A stretch of 64,000 bases of DNA from Alitta virens (GCA_932294295.1 OW028576.1:24745227-24809226); one strand, 5' to 3'. Positions 53,382 to 63,845 are shown, counted from the first letter of the stretch. Notes: a model not told the origin generated them from the letters alone. Program-made: numbers and translations.

Positions 53382-53440
53382 AATGCGCACGGTAGGATCG
53401 GTCGCAGCGCCTCCCCGCGGAAATTTCGCGTGACAACCTC
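53382..53440 (-). repeat. Right terminal inverted repeat of the ISL2EU element
   Basis: The reverse complement begins GAGGTTGTCACGCG and continues to the CGATCCTAC block shared with the left end. The first 8 bp are identical; inner parts are diverged and gapped. Confidence 0.8.
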
Positions 53441-53500
53441 ATTGTTTGATATCAAGTGTTGCTATAATTCTCATTGTCAAAATTTAATATCACGGATACC

Positions 53501-53626
53501 ACTTATTTCTTTCCTACTGAGTTTCAGGCTTCCTATGAAGTTTTGCACATTTCTTATATTATTTCGATTAATAAGAAATATGCCAAACTTCATAGGCAAC
53601 CAGAAACTCAGTTTGGAAGAAATAAG
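53501..53626. repeat. Long imperfect hairpin, copy B
   Basis: Duplicate of 20,265-20,392. Arms 53,501-53,554 and 53,572-53,626 still pair, with independent mismatches that are not compensated. Confidence 0.8.
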
Positions 53627-54005
53627 TCATGTGAGGGATATTAAATAGGTATCACTGTAGACACGTTTTTAGAACGGGACCTTCACATATAAACTGTATT
53701 GACAAAAAACTAAAACTAAAATGTACTACAGGGTTCAAAGCCACCTAAATTATGCAATTAGTACCAAGGGATCAATGTTGAAAGATAGACACGTAAAGCA
53801 GATAAGAAAAAAATAAAAATATATCTTTTAGATTGATTTTTAACATTGGAAGAAGAGTAAGACTATCTGAAATTTATAAAAAAGCTAATATACTGAAGGT
53901 TGAAGATCTAACTAAACCATCAGTCCCGAACATTTTCTACAAATATACTAACGGAACGCTACCATAACGAATCAGTAATCTATTTGAAATATCAGATAAT
54001 TTTTT
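53627..54005 (+). mobile_element. LINE 3' remnant, copy B, truncated
   Basis: Matches 20,393-20,750 with a short replaced segment (about 53,730-53,800). It stops at the T-run junction where the copy A sequence would continue for another 340 bp. Confidence 0.65.
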
Positions 54006-54920
54006 TTATAACTGTGTTCTTGTGCCTATGTAATGATGCTTTGGTTTTATATGCTCTATCAATGGTTTTAACTTAACTTCATGCTATTTATTTTATTTGT
54101 CATCTCACTGCTCATTGTACTTTTCATTTGATCATTTCATGACAGCAAAAAGTTTTACTTATGTTTACTGTTTTATTCCTGTCTGACTGTAGATAAACTT
54201 TATCTTATATTATTTTAACCTAATGACTTGAGCATCATGTATGACCTGATACACTGCAGAAATGCTTTGTCATGATTGAGTGTAAGATATGACATGGTTA
54301 CCCAAAATCTAGGAATGCATGGATCGGTTCAGTCGTGTAAATGTTGAAGTACCTTTGATTGTATTATCATTATGAAAAAAAATAGATCAACCAAAATTAA
54401 TGAATGTATGAACACCAAATACCCAATATTAACGAAATAAAGCCCAAGTGTCTTAAAAATATGTAATATTATATATTTGCGATATACAGCTTGGATATGC
54501 ACATTTCATGTATTGGTCCAAACAAAATCAAGCCCCAAGAAGCTATATCTAATCGCTATTTATTTAAGTTTTTAAACAATCATCTCAATTTATATTGCAT
54601 TTTGTGTTTTGTTTAAGTGTCTATCAATATTACAAAATATCACATGATTTCATGAAAATATCTTTTTGGTTTGGTTTGTATAAGAAGTATGAAATTTACT
54701 ATTAAATTGAAGGTCTGCATCAAAAAATCTATAAATATGATCTTGTGTGTAAGCTTTGTAGTGAAAGTTTTTTTTTTTAGCAAGTAACACTAGATGGCAG
54801 ATCAAGCTGTTGTTTTTCAATTCCCCCTGGTGAGTACTAAACATTAAATGTGAGACATAATGTCAGTTATTTCCTATGACACCTCTCATTGCCTTATCTA
54901 AAGAATAATGAAGACAAAGT
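54006..54920. repeat. Duplicated non-coding block, copy B
   Basis: Matches 30,835-31,770 downstream of the GST in copy A; the GST itself is absent here. Confidence 0.85.
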
Positions 54921-55199
54921 GTGATACATCGCAAGCATAATGATAGTTGAGTGCAGAGTGACCTATGGAGAATTAAATTATCAAACAAATGGGCTTAATT
55001 AATTGTCAGACTGCTTTTACAAACTGATATAGCAATATAAGTTGCCCTTGTTGCTACAAAGGACAATTTTGTCATTACTTGCATGTGAGGACCATAATTC
55101 AGTATTCAACATAGTTGATGTAAAAATCAGATAATGAGTCCTGTTGGCCAATAAATGATATTGTTTGTTTTTAACAATAATACTAATAATGTTTAACTA

Positions 55200-56270
55200 C
55201 ACTACAAATCAAACGTATTTAGACACCTTTAGATTTTATTAATATGCTTCCATTAAAACTTAGTATTACTACTTACTTTAGTTGCCAAAAACACCAGATA
55301 GAAAGACAGAGTCTGTCTTCTATGTTTATTAGAACAATAAATATGTCAAACTTTACATTCATCAAAGTAGCCACCTCTGGCATCTATAAAAGCAGAACCA
55401 ATTTGAGGCATTCTTTCAATGAGGGACATTAAATACTGTTCTGAGAGTTCATTCCTGCTTTGTTGAAGAAGTGTCCAGAGGTGTGCACAACTGGTCGGTT
55501 GCTTTGCCTTCACTTTTTGATCCATTTTACCCAAAACCAGTTCAATGGGATTTATACTGGGGACTGTGCTGGCCAATTCATGATTTCCAGTCTTCCTTCT
55601 CATTCTTTCTTCTTCAGGTAGTTCTGATAAAGGTGGGAGGTGCGTTTTGGGTCATTGTCTTGAAGAATGAATCCTTGGCCAATGACTAGTTTGCCAGATG
55701 GAATAGCATGTCGATGGAGGATGCTGTGATAGCCCTTCTGGTTGAGAATGCCATTCACTCTATGCAGATCTCCAACTCTTGATCCAGCAAAACACCCCCA
55801 AACCATTGCACTACCTCCCAAATGTTTCACTGTACTAGTTGTACACTCTGGCAACATCCTTCCTCCATAGATGTCAAACTTCGACTCATCGGACCATAAA
55901 ACCTTGAACCAGTCCTCTACGGGCCAGTTGCCATGTTTTTTTTTGCCCAATGAAGTCTCTTTTTCTTATTCACAGGACTAGCAAAGGTTTTCTCGCTGAA
56001 ATGCAGTCTTTTAGGCCAGCTTCCCTCAGTCTTCTTTGCACAGTTGAGGTAGACACTTTTACATTGTGGATCTCGTTGACTTTGGCTTGTATTTGCGGTG
56101 CACAGAGTCGTTTGTCAAGCAAGCTGGTCACACAAATATACTTCACTGGTGCTGGAGTTGTTGATTGGGGCCTACCACTTCTTCTGTTTTGATTTGTGCC
56201 AATATCCTCAATTCTCTTCACTATGAAAGCTACAGTGCTCACAGTATATCTTTGATAAGGTTTCCAGGCC
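55200..56270 (-). mobile_element. Tc1-family transposon with broken transposase
   Basis: Minus strand, in order: helix-turn-helix region (RRSGRPQSTTPAPVKYI, then LLDKRLCAPQIQAKV and VSTSTVQRRLREAGL, 56,000-56,240). Then VEDWFKVLWSDESKFDI (first catalytic D), SAMVWGCFA, QDNDPKRTS (second D), and a downstream NPIELV with the catalytic E (about 55,540). At least two frameshifts interrupt it: one at an A-run near 55,935-55,945, one near 55,600. The left end near 55,200 (CAAACGTATTTAGACACC) looks like a Tc1 terminus; the right terminus is not found. Decayed, not functional. Confidence 0.85.
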
Positions 56271-56942
56271 CACTTGCTGCAAGCTAGCCCTGTTTATATA
56301 AGGCTAAATCAATCATGTTCAACACAGCATACTGGGGTTTTAAATGTCAAATCTATATCATGTGTATGTCACACCATCCATAATCTGTTACACCTACATT
56401 GGATCACCATGCCCATATATTTCCAATTCTAGTTTTGTCATTCCACAGAAAGCAGTGCCAGAAAGCTTTCTTTGTGTCTGTGTGCTTGATGCCTTTCAAT
56501 ACACTGGTCTACAAGCAAAATGCTTCCGGAATAAAAGTAATACAACTTTACCAAATTTAGGTCATTTAAGTCAAAAGTGCTAATTGGCTGTAGTTTTCAA
56601 GATACAGCAGTCAACATTTTAATTCTATGCAAATTAATGAGAGAATGGGTATTAATTGAAAGGAAATGTTTGTCTCTGAGCTATCAGTTGTACCTCAAAA
56701 CACTGTCTGCACATTAGAATACATTCATCTTGGCCAGAGTTTTGACAGAACATGCTCTTTTTGACATATTTGCAGAAATATGTGTCTTTGAAGCAGACAA
56801 AATGCATGCATGTTGCGACATTTCATGAGCATTGGCACACATTTATCTATGCATCTCAAGTTACATGTGGCAGCTTGTAAACATTATCAGTGCCTGATAT
56901 TTCTAGGGAACTTTCTCAAGTTTTTGAACTCAGGAAGCAGAG

Positions 56943-57875
56943 ATGCCTGGAAACTGTGTAAACAATGCAAATAACTTATGTCATATTTGTGGTGAGGTAA
57001 CCTTTGCATCGCAAAAGCGCAGTAAAACTGCAGTGGTAAAAAAAGCATACCACCTTTATTTTGGCTGCAAAATAGGGGATCAAGACAAGAGTTGGGCCCT
57101 ATATTATTGTTGTAACACATGTCAAGGTCAGCTGACCCAGACTTTAGGCCACCATATTCCGCTCCTGAACCTCATATCACAGAATGAACTAAATGACCTG
57201 GTCAATGATTTGGAACTGTCTAAGAGTAAAGCAGAGCTGTGGGGCTCCAGACCACAACAGTGGAACCTCTTTGAGAGTAATGTCAGGATCTCCGTTTTCC
57301 GTGATCGCCAAAAGGATCTGGTTCAGTTTTTCTTAATGGAAGGTGATTTGGTTTACTGCAATGGTATCAATGGCTTGATGGCAGCCCTAAACATCACTTA
57401 TGATCCAAATGAATGGAGATTGTTCATAAACCAGTCTAAAAGCTGTTCTAATGCACAATGGCAATGTTCCAGTTATATGATGGTGGATATACAAAGTACT
57501 GCGGTTTTCTCTGTGAACCGGACAGCCGAGCCATGGATTCCCATGATGTTAAGAAAGACTGGCCACTATGAAAGTCACGGCAGCCAGGAAAGAAAAATGC
57601 CCAACATCCCACCCTTATTGACACCCACAAACTTTTGTTACCACCTTCACATAATAGGCGGGGCCTAATGAAGAACCTTGTAAAAATATCTGTATGAAAA
57701 ATTTGAATGACTAGGTGAAACGAAAGTTAAGGAAGGCATCTTTGTCAGTCCACAGATCTGATAACGTCTTAGAGATGATACTTTTGATCGTCTGTTGCAT
57801 GGGAAAGAAAATAAAGCTTAGAAAGCCTTTCAGTCAGTGGCAACAGAGTTTCTGAGAAACAACAAGGTAGGATTT
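56943..57875 (+). pseudogene. Decayed copy of a repeated invertebrate cysteine-rich protein
   Basis: An open frame of 241 codons (56,943-57,668) starts MPGNCVNNANNLCHICGEVTF and has cysteine pairs CHIC and CCNTC suggesting a zinc-binding module. It continues with DLELSKSKAELWGSRPQQWNLF-type sequence, then jumps to KKTGHYESHG-like segments. Beyond the stop, broken frames still read GIFVSPQI and DDTFDRLLHGKE (57,740-57,810). From memory of the family this resembles a multi-copy uncharacterised protein of many invertebrates. The middle appears deleted relative to it. Probably a transposon-linked or processed copy. Function unknown. Confidence 0.55.
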
Positions 57876-57929
57876 CGCAAATGTTATCTCTGAAGTAGAT
57901 AATTTCCAAATTGTTAGTGAATCAAGCTA

Positions 57930-58212
57930 TTGGAGGTCTATTTTCTATTTTTCTTTCTATCTTAATATCTATCTTTCGATCTAATCGTTCTATCTTTCTA
58001 TCTATCTTTTTATCTGGCTATCTTACCTTTGTTTCTATCTTGCTTTCTATATATTTTTTTCTTTCTTTTTCTTTTGTTCTATCTATAAACATATTAGTCA
58101 GTAAGTCGCTGATGCACAATCTATCTATTTATCTAACCATCTATCTATCTATCTATCTATCTATCTGTCTAATTATGTATCTGTCTATCTGTGTATCTAT
58201 CTCTCTATCTAT
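57930..58212. repeat. Long (CTAT)n-type microsatellite region
   Basis: About 280 bp of degenerate CTAT/CTTT/CTGT units, purest at 58,138-58,167. Confidence 0.9.
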
Positions 58213-58399
58213 ATGTGGCCGGAGTGGCCTTTTCTACGTGAAGATTAACACCATATGGTATTAGTTTGTTTATATCTGTTTAGTTGTCAGCGGGGGTGGC
58301 AGAGGGGAGAACTTTACCATATATCTTGATTAGGAATGCGTTCACACGTCAAACGGTTTTTCATAAACAAGACGTGCGCCGAGATGTTTGGTTGTTGCA

Positions 58400-58850
58400 G
58401 TTCAGTCAGGGTCTTAATTGAATCAGGCTGCTGACAGCGCCTCCTATCGTCGGTCGTCACAGACTTGCACGCCCCTTGTGAGCAAAGTTGTAATTAACCC
58501 TGCTGCAGTGGTCAAATGGTTTTGTCTGGTATGATTTAAAGTAATTTAAAAAAGACACCTGTACGAGACTTGTTTGAGATTATTGTAGATTGTGCTAAAT
58601 AAAGATTTTTTGGTTTTTTTTGATGGAAAAATTACTTTTAATGAATGACATGTAAACATATTTATAAAAAAAAGATTTTCCCCTGGTTGGATTCGTACCC
58701 AGGTCCGTCAACGCCTACTTTTAATCATACCCGACTCAACCATTTGGCCACTGCAGCAGACTATTTATAGTGCAACTTTCATTTGGAGTCAACATACAGA
58801 CCAAGCTGCTGGCAGCGCCTCCACTCCTCCGTCATTCCATGACATGGCCT
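58400..58850. repeat. Composite of direct and inverted repeats with tRNA-like segments
   Basis: GCTGCTGRCAGCGCCTCC occurs directly at 58,429 and 58,804. Between them, CTGCAGTGG-CAAATGGTT followed by GGTATGATT occurs in + orientation at about 58,502 and in - orientation at about 58,757. The minus-strand copy (58,681-58,757) has box A TGGCCAAATGGTTGAG and box-B-like GGGTACGAATCC, i.e. a tRNA-derived SINE head. Confidence 0.6.
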
Positions 58851-60009
58851 CATTCAAATGTCCGGTGCTCTTACAAAACTTAATTTAAATGTCTGATTCT
58901 TTAGTAACATCAAGTAAACAATATTTACTACTGATCTGAATCGACAACATAGTGGATATTGTCTCATTTTTAGCTGTTAAAATACATTTTTCGAACGTGA
59001 ATACGATCGCGACAGTCTTGCGGACAGAATGTAGGCCATTCAGGCCAGCAGCAGAGGCACCCACAGGGTTTATTAGAGAAAACCCTGAGGCCCGTAGGCC
59101 ATAGACTGGCTAAAAAACGGTCGCGGACCTGATTTAGAGCACCAATGACCTGAATTCTTTGGTCATTCTGTCGCTGCCACCAGGCCGAAATATTTTCAGC
59201 TAATTTGCATGAGGCACACGTGGTCAGAGCTGTCAAAATAGTAACATCAATTAGAATGGCTGGTTTTCCATGAACAGCTTACAATATTCACTAATATGGA
59301 GTGTTACAACAGTTTGCAATGTTCAGAACAACTTATCAAATTCTTGGAACTGTAGTCATTTGAAACTTTCTCGTTTGTACATACATTTTCTCATATGTCT
59401 GTTAAAATGTGGGGTCGTAGGACTGCACCTCCTTAGCATCCTACGATAGTACTATGACCTGTGGCCCCTCATGCATCACTGGTATTGTCAGTTGTGGTTA
59501 ATTGGCCGACATTAGGAGTGGCCGTTTTAGTTGTTGGCCATTTTGGGAGTGGACCTTTTTGTGCTTGGCCGTTTTGACCGTGCGTGGATTTGGGTCAAGT
59601 TCCCGCAAATAGCTAGTTGGAGCAGTGCGCAAAAATGTTTATCTGAAGTCGAGCGTTCTAGAAGGACTGCGTTCGTTAGTTCTTTACATCATTCAGTCAT
59701 TGATAGAAATCATCAATTTCACATCTTGTTGACAGCGCAGTGAGTTATAACTAGATTGCCGTAATTTGTCTCAATGGGTGTTAATTTTTTTGGACATTCA
59801 GACTAAAGAGTCTTTCAATTTGAAGACCTTAAAGATAAAATGGCGGCTGTGGGCCATGTGTTCTTGTGACAAGTGAATGCAGCAGTACTTTGCACTGATC
59901 CCGTAGCATAATTAATTAGTGTTACGCAGTATATTATTATTTTTTTTGAACTCATTCTACTCTTTAGAGTTGTTGTGTAATTCGACTCTTTAGAGGTGTT
60001 GTGTAATTG
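58851..60009. other. Intergenic, no gene recognised
   Basis: Moderately GC-rich at 59,000-59,200 and 59,400-59,700. Short phrases (GGCCGTTTT, GGCCATTTT) repeat near 59,520-59,580. No coding region is supported. Confidence 0.5.
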
Positions 60010-60450
60010 GCATGTTGTGTAATTGGCAAAGTGACTTTATTAAAGATGTATTAAAATTCACAAGCTTCGTGTATATTAAGTTTGTGTGATCGTAGGTTTT
60101 GTAATTGGCAAAAACTGGTTTTATATTAACTTATTTATGGTTTACCAGAAGTATTAAACTGGCATATCTTGTTGTATTATTTTTTACTTCACATCTAGTT
60201 CCAATCGAAGGCGCATACATCGATTTCTCGTAGATTCAGTCAGTTTTGTAATTGGTAAAGTGATTTTATTATATCAATTTATTGATGTTTCACCAGATGT
60301 ATTAAACTGGTAAATCCTGGTATATTATTTTTTATTCACATCTTGTTCTACTATTTGGACGTGCTGACATTTTTGTCATTGGCAAGGTGACTTTATTATA
60401 TTAATTTATTTATTGTCTACGCAGCCAATTCTCATAAATTGAGTCAGTTT
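60010..60450. repeat. Degenerate tandem repeats, about 130-145 bp unit
   Basis: TGTAATTGGCAAAGTGACTTTAT-like phrases recur at about 60,015, 60,099, 60,246 and 60,375. Three of them are followed by a CACCAGA/TACCAGA-GTATTAAACTGG segment or its relic. Some units are deleted. Confidence 0.65.
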
Positions 60451-60501
60451 TGGGATTGCCGGTCTTAGTATGTAGACTGTTTGTGAATTTGGCGGTTTTG
60501 A

Positions 60502-60523
60502 CCCCCCCCCCCCCCCCCCCCCC
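60502..60523. repeat. Run of 22 C
   Basis: Uninterrupted homopolymer immediately before a truncated SINE; length may be unreliable in assembly. Confidence 0.9.
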
Positions 60524-60532
60524 GCTACATAA

Positions 60533-60671
60533 TAAGTTGGATGGCTGCTTCATCCTTAGTCTCATTGGCATGGTCTTATCTCATTGTCATGGTCTATGCC
60601 TATTCTAATTAGCCCAACTGGTGCAGAAACACCGGATGTAAAGCCCTAGCCACACAGACAAACCCCCACCA
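60533..60671 (+). mobile_element. tRNA-derived SINE, 5' truncated
   Basis: Body only (AGTTGGATGGCTGCTTC to CAACTGGTGCAGAAACAC and tail); a 20 bp internal piece around TCTCATTG-CATGGTCT is duplicated. Confidence 0.8.
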
Positions 60672-60888
60672 GTTGATGCATGAGGATGTAACAGGTCATA
60701 TTAATTTTTTTCTGTAATCATATTTCAAAAATAAACATATAAAGGCTATTTGCTTTCTTAACTTATTTGTTACACACAGAATAGAGCTGACTAGTGCTCT
60801 TTTCTGTGACTGATATTTCGATTATGAATAACCAAATAACAAAAGATGAAGTAATTAAATCATCTGTGATTTTCATCAAATTATTTTT

Positions 60889-61054
60889 GAGGTAGGGCTC
60901 AAGGCTTCCAACCGCTGGGTCCCGGGTTAGATTCCCGGTGGAGCCTGAGTTGAATGGCTGTTTCATCCTTCGTCTCATTGCCATGGTCTCTGCCTGTCCT
61001 AATAAGCCCAACTGGTGCAGAAATACAGGACATGAAGCCTTAATCACCCACCCA
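60889..61054 (+). mobile_element. tRNA-derived SINE, lacking box A
   Basis: Starts at GGTAGGGCTC; the B box is degenerate (GGGTTAGATTCCCGG). Body and tail as in the other copies. It is flanked on both sides by a 45 bp AAAAGATGAAGTAA...CATCAAATT motif. Confidence 0.8.
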
Positions 61055-61139
61055 TTAAAAGATGAAGTAAATAAATCATCTGTGATTTTCATCAAATTTT
61101 TAGCGATAAGCTAAAAAAAATGTTTATTGTGATGATTCC

Positions 61140-61370
61140 TCGAAAAAAATCTTATTCGTGATTATTCATGTTTCTATGCCAACAATGTGTGGCAGAAGCC
61201 TCCTTCATCTTCATGAGGTCACTCTGGCTGCTCCACTCCACAGGTTCGATTCCCGTTTAACCATCTGGATGTTCCTTTCTCTGGCAAGGTGATGAGAGTT
61301 CAGACCTCGTGAGTTAACCATCATCCTTAAAAGGAGCATGCCTAACTCTGTATGTTCTTAGGATATTTTC
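61140..61370 (+). repeat. Repeat unit with B-box-like motif, copy 1
   Basis: Contains GTGTGGCAGAAGCCTCCTTC, then CTGCTCCACTCCACAGGTTCGATTCCCG, whose core GGTTCGATTCC is a Pol III B box. Then ATGAGAGTTCAGACCTCG, ending GATATTTTCCCAAATGGG. Partial copies are at 61,820-61,965, 62,300-62,345 and 62,880-62,950. Confidence 0.65.
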
Positions 61371-61395
61371 CCAAATGGGTTCTAGTGTCAGACTG

Positions 61396-61581
61396 GGGCA
61401 GAGGCCTAGCTCAGAGGTAGCGCTCTGGGCTTCCAACAGCTGGGTCCCGGGTTCGATTCCCGGTCAAGCCTGAGTTGGATGGCTGTTTCATCCTTCGTCT
61501 CATCGCCATGGTCTCTGCCTGTCCTAATAAGCCCAACTGGTGCAGAAATACAGGACATGAAGCCTTAATCACCCACCCATC
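61396..61581 (+). mobile_element. tRNA-derived SINE, near full length
   Basis: Box A GCCTAGCTCAGAGGTAGCG and box B GGGTTCGATTCCCGG (61,450-61,464) are both intact, followed by the full body. Confidence 0.9.
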
Positions 61582-61819
61582 AAAAGATGAAGTAAATAAA
61601 TCATCTGTGATTTTCATCAAATTTTTAGCAATAATCAAAATAAATGTTTGGTTATTTGTTGGGTATTATGGTGCGTTTTGTCTATAGTGTCCTCCTTTCC
61701 AGGTCTCTCTCTTGATAAAATCTTGGCTGCCTAGTTCTGCCAGAATAACCGAATAACAAAAGATGAAGTAGATAAATCATCTGTGATTTTCATCGACTTT
61801 TTAGCCATTACCAAACAAA

Positions 61820-61965
61820 AAATGTTCGTGATGATTTCTCGAAAAAATCTTCGTGTTTATTCATGTTCCTATGGCAACAAGGTGTGGCAGAAGCCTCCTT
61901 CATCTTCACCAGGTCACTCTGGCTGCTCCACTCCTCAGGTTCGATTCCCCGTTTATTCAAAGTAT
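61820..61965 (+). repeat. Repeat unit with B-box-like motif, copy 2
   Basis: Matches 61,140-61,260, including GTGTGGCAGAAGCC and GGTTCGATTCCC. Confidence 0.65.
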
Positions 61966-62211
61966 ACCGTAGCTGCTAGCATTGGTCCGTCTATGTGGTT
62001 GAATGAATCGTTGATTAGTTATTAACATAAAAAAAGTAATTAACGTAAAAAATAGTAATTGACATAAAAACTATGGATCATATAGCACCTGGTGTGAATA
62101 TGGAAAAATATGCTCAGTTATTGGCTTTTTCATTTTAATTCAATTTTTTTTCTTTTTAATTCACTTTTTTTGTAATCCACTTTTTTTATAACAATTAATT
62201 CGTGCAATTCA

Positions 62212-62270
62212 CATTGATATATAATATGTAAATGCGCTAGTTTTGCACATTTACATATTATATATCAATG
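62212..62270. repeat. Perfect 23 bp palindromic stem with 13 bp loop
   Basis: Bases 62,212-62,234 are the exact reverse complement of 62,248-62,270; the loop is CGCTAGTTTTGCA. Confidence 0.95.
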
Positions 62271-62356
62271 CTTAACAATAGCTTTGCTTTGACATTACTG
62301 TTTGTTCTTAAGATATTTTCCAAATGGGTTCTAGTGGTAGACTTCATAGTATTTGT

Positions 62357-62544
62357 CCTCAGGAGGATAATTAGGCTTGTCATCCTTCAGAGTAGTGTTA
62401 CAATACAAAAGATGGTCTCTGTTGTTGAATGGTCTCTATTGTTGAATGAATCATTGATTAGTAATTAACGTAAAAAAAAGTAATTAACATAAGAATGGAG
62501 TCATTTAAGTAAGTTGAAAAAAAACTTTCTCTTTCAAGTCCCAA
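62357..62544. repeat. Local duplication, copy 1 of pair I
   Basis: Matches 63,432-63,617 almost base for base (CGTCCTCAGGAGG through CTTTCTCTTTCAAG). Each copy runs directly into a SINE head. Confidence 0.9.
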
Positions 62545-62734
62545 GGGCGGGGGCCTAGCTCAGAGGTAGCGCTCTGGGCTTCCAACCGCTGGGTCCCGGG
62601 TTCGATTCCCGGTCAAGCCTGAGTTGGATGGCTGTTTCATCCTTCGTCTCATTGCCATGGTCCCTGACTGTCCTAATTAGCCCAACTGGTGCAGAAATAC
62701 AGGACATAAAGCCCTAATCACACACACACACCCA
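62545..62734 (+). mobile_element. tRNA-derived SINE, best copy
   Basis: Intact box A GCCTAGCTCAGAGGTAGCG and box B GGGTTCGATTCCCGG. The body has TTGGATGGCTGTTTCATCC and CCCAACTGGTGCAG, and the tail is (CA)n. This is the reference copy for the family. Confidence 0.92.
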
Positions 62735-63243
62735 CAAGTCATTATAATGCAATAAATAAACTGTATCACGTAGCACCCAGTGTGAATATGAAAAAATATG
62801 CTGAGTTATTGGCTTTTTCATTTTAATTCACTTTTTTCTTTTTAATTCACTTTTTTAATTAATTGACATACCGTAAACGTCGTGAAGAGTGTTCAGACCT
62901 GGTGAGTTACCCATCATCCTTGAAAGGGGCATGCCTTAAAAGGGGCATGCCTAATTCTTGTGTGGGCACAATCGGGATCAGCTAATGCATGTTCTCTTCT
63001 TGGGTGCGATCTTTTGATCCAATTTGACAGTGTATCAGTATCACTACAATTGGACCTAATCTTGAAAAAAATAACACTCAGGTTGGGTCTGGTGAATTCT
63101 GTGATCTGATTGGGTGATATCTAGCATCCAAACATTGTGACATCACTTTCCGATTGACAGAACCAACCTGTCTCCTTAATTGAGACAGGAGTCAGAGCTT
63201 GGTCAGTCCCCAATAACTATTATGAATGCTCCACGGAAAACTC

Positions 63244-63420
63244 GTAAATAATTTAAATATAAGCACTTTCATCTTAATCAATGATATGGGGGGGGGGGCA
63301 ATTGATATTGCAGTAAATGCGAAAGAATCAGACAGATTTCCAGTTCCCTTTGTTGCAGTAAATGCGTATAAATACGAAAAATTTACACCAATTCCCTTTG
63401 TTGCTTAATTAGTCCTTGTG
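63244..63420. repeat. Local duplication, copy 1 of pair II
   Basis: Matches 63,665-63,845: TAAATAATTTAAATATAAGC, a run of G, CAATTGATATTGCAG, then two internal TTCCCTTTGTTGC units. Confidence 0.9.
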
Positions 63421-63431
63421 TTGCAGGTGCT

Positions 63432-63617
63432 TTCGTCCTCAGGAGGATAATTAGGCTTGTCATCCTTCAGAGTAGTGTTGCAATACAGAAGATGGTTTCT
63501 GTTGTTGAATGGTCTCTATTGTTGAATGAATCATTTATTAGTAATTAACGTAAAAAAAGTAATTAACATAAGAATGGAGTCATTTAAGTAAGTTGAAAAA
63601 AAAACTTTCTCTTTCAA
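63432..63617. repeat. Local duplication, copy 2 of pair I
   Basis: See 62,357-62,544; a few substitutions distinguish the copies. Confidence 0.9.
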
Positions 63618-63665
63618 GGGCGGGGGGCCTAGCTCAGAGGTATCACTCTGGGCTTCCAACGGCTG
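63618..63665 (+). mobile_element. tRNA-derived SINE head fragment
   Basis: Only the first 48 bp remain (box A GCCTAGCTCAGAGGTATCAC). It is cut off at the start of the second copy of pair II, so a later duplication broke the SINE. Confidence 0.8.
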
Positions 63666-63845
63666 TTGACATAAATAATTTAAATATAAGCACTTTCATC
63701 TTAATCAATGATATGTGGGGGGGGGGGCAATTGATATTGCAGTAAATGCGAAAGAATAGGACAGATTTCCAGTTCCCTTTGTTGCAGTAAATGCGTATAA
63801 ATAGGAAAGATTTCCACCAATTCCCTTTGTTGCTTAATTATTCCT
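63665..63845. repeat. Local duplication, copy 2 of pair II
   Basis: Second copy of 63,244-63,420, following the truncated SINE. Confidence 0.9.

Larger units (their letters stand above)
48050..53440. mobile_element. ISL2EU-type DNA transposon, 5,391 bp, full length
   Basis: The element is bounded by terminal inverted repeats that begin GAGGTTGT. It is flanked by AT on both sides, consistent with a 2 bp AT target duplication. The uninterrupted target is preserved in copy A at about 20,206 (GTCAATTGTTTG), which defines both ends to the base. It carries two convergent genes: a THAP-DDE transposase (+) and a YqaJ-domain protein (-). That gene pair and the AT target fit what is known of the ISL2EU group, related to PIF/Harbinger. 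Its internal GC is higher at both ends. Full length with one coding lesion implies a young insertion, later than the TLR duplication. Confidence 0.9.
39895..54920. repeat. Segmental duplication, copy B
   Basis: Same block order as copy A (12,533-31,770). Copy B contains the transposon at 48,050-53,440 and lacks the sequence equivalent to 20,750-30,830, joined at a run of T near 53,999-54,006. Confidence 0.85.

Noticed and set aside
57911..58264. Frame of 117 codons rich in S, I, Y and L
   Set aside because: Translation of the CTAT microsatellite.
61396..61470. tRNA gene candidates from intact A and B boxes
   Set aside because: Cloverleaf pairing of acceptor and anticodon stems is not convincing, and each is followed by the same SINE body, so these are SINE heads.
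61411..61638. Similar small frames (MKITDDLFTSSF...) at 60,763-61,095 and 61,411-61,638
   Set aside because: They are translations of the reversed SINE and its 3' motif, repeated because the SINE is repeated.
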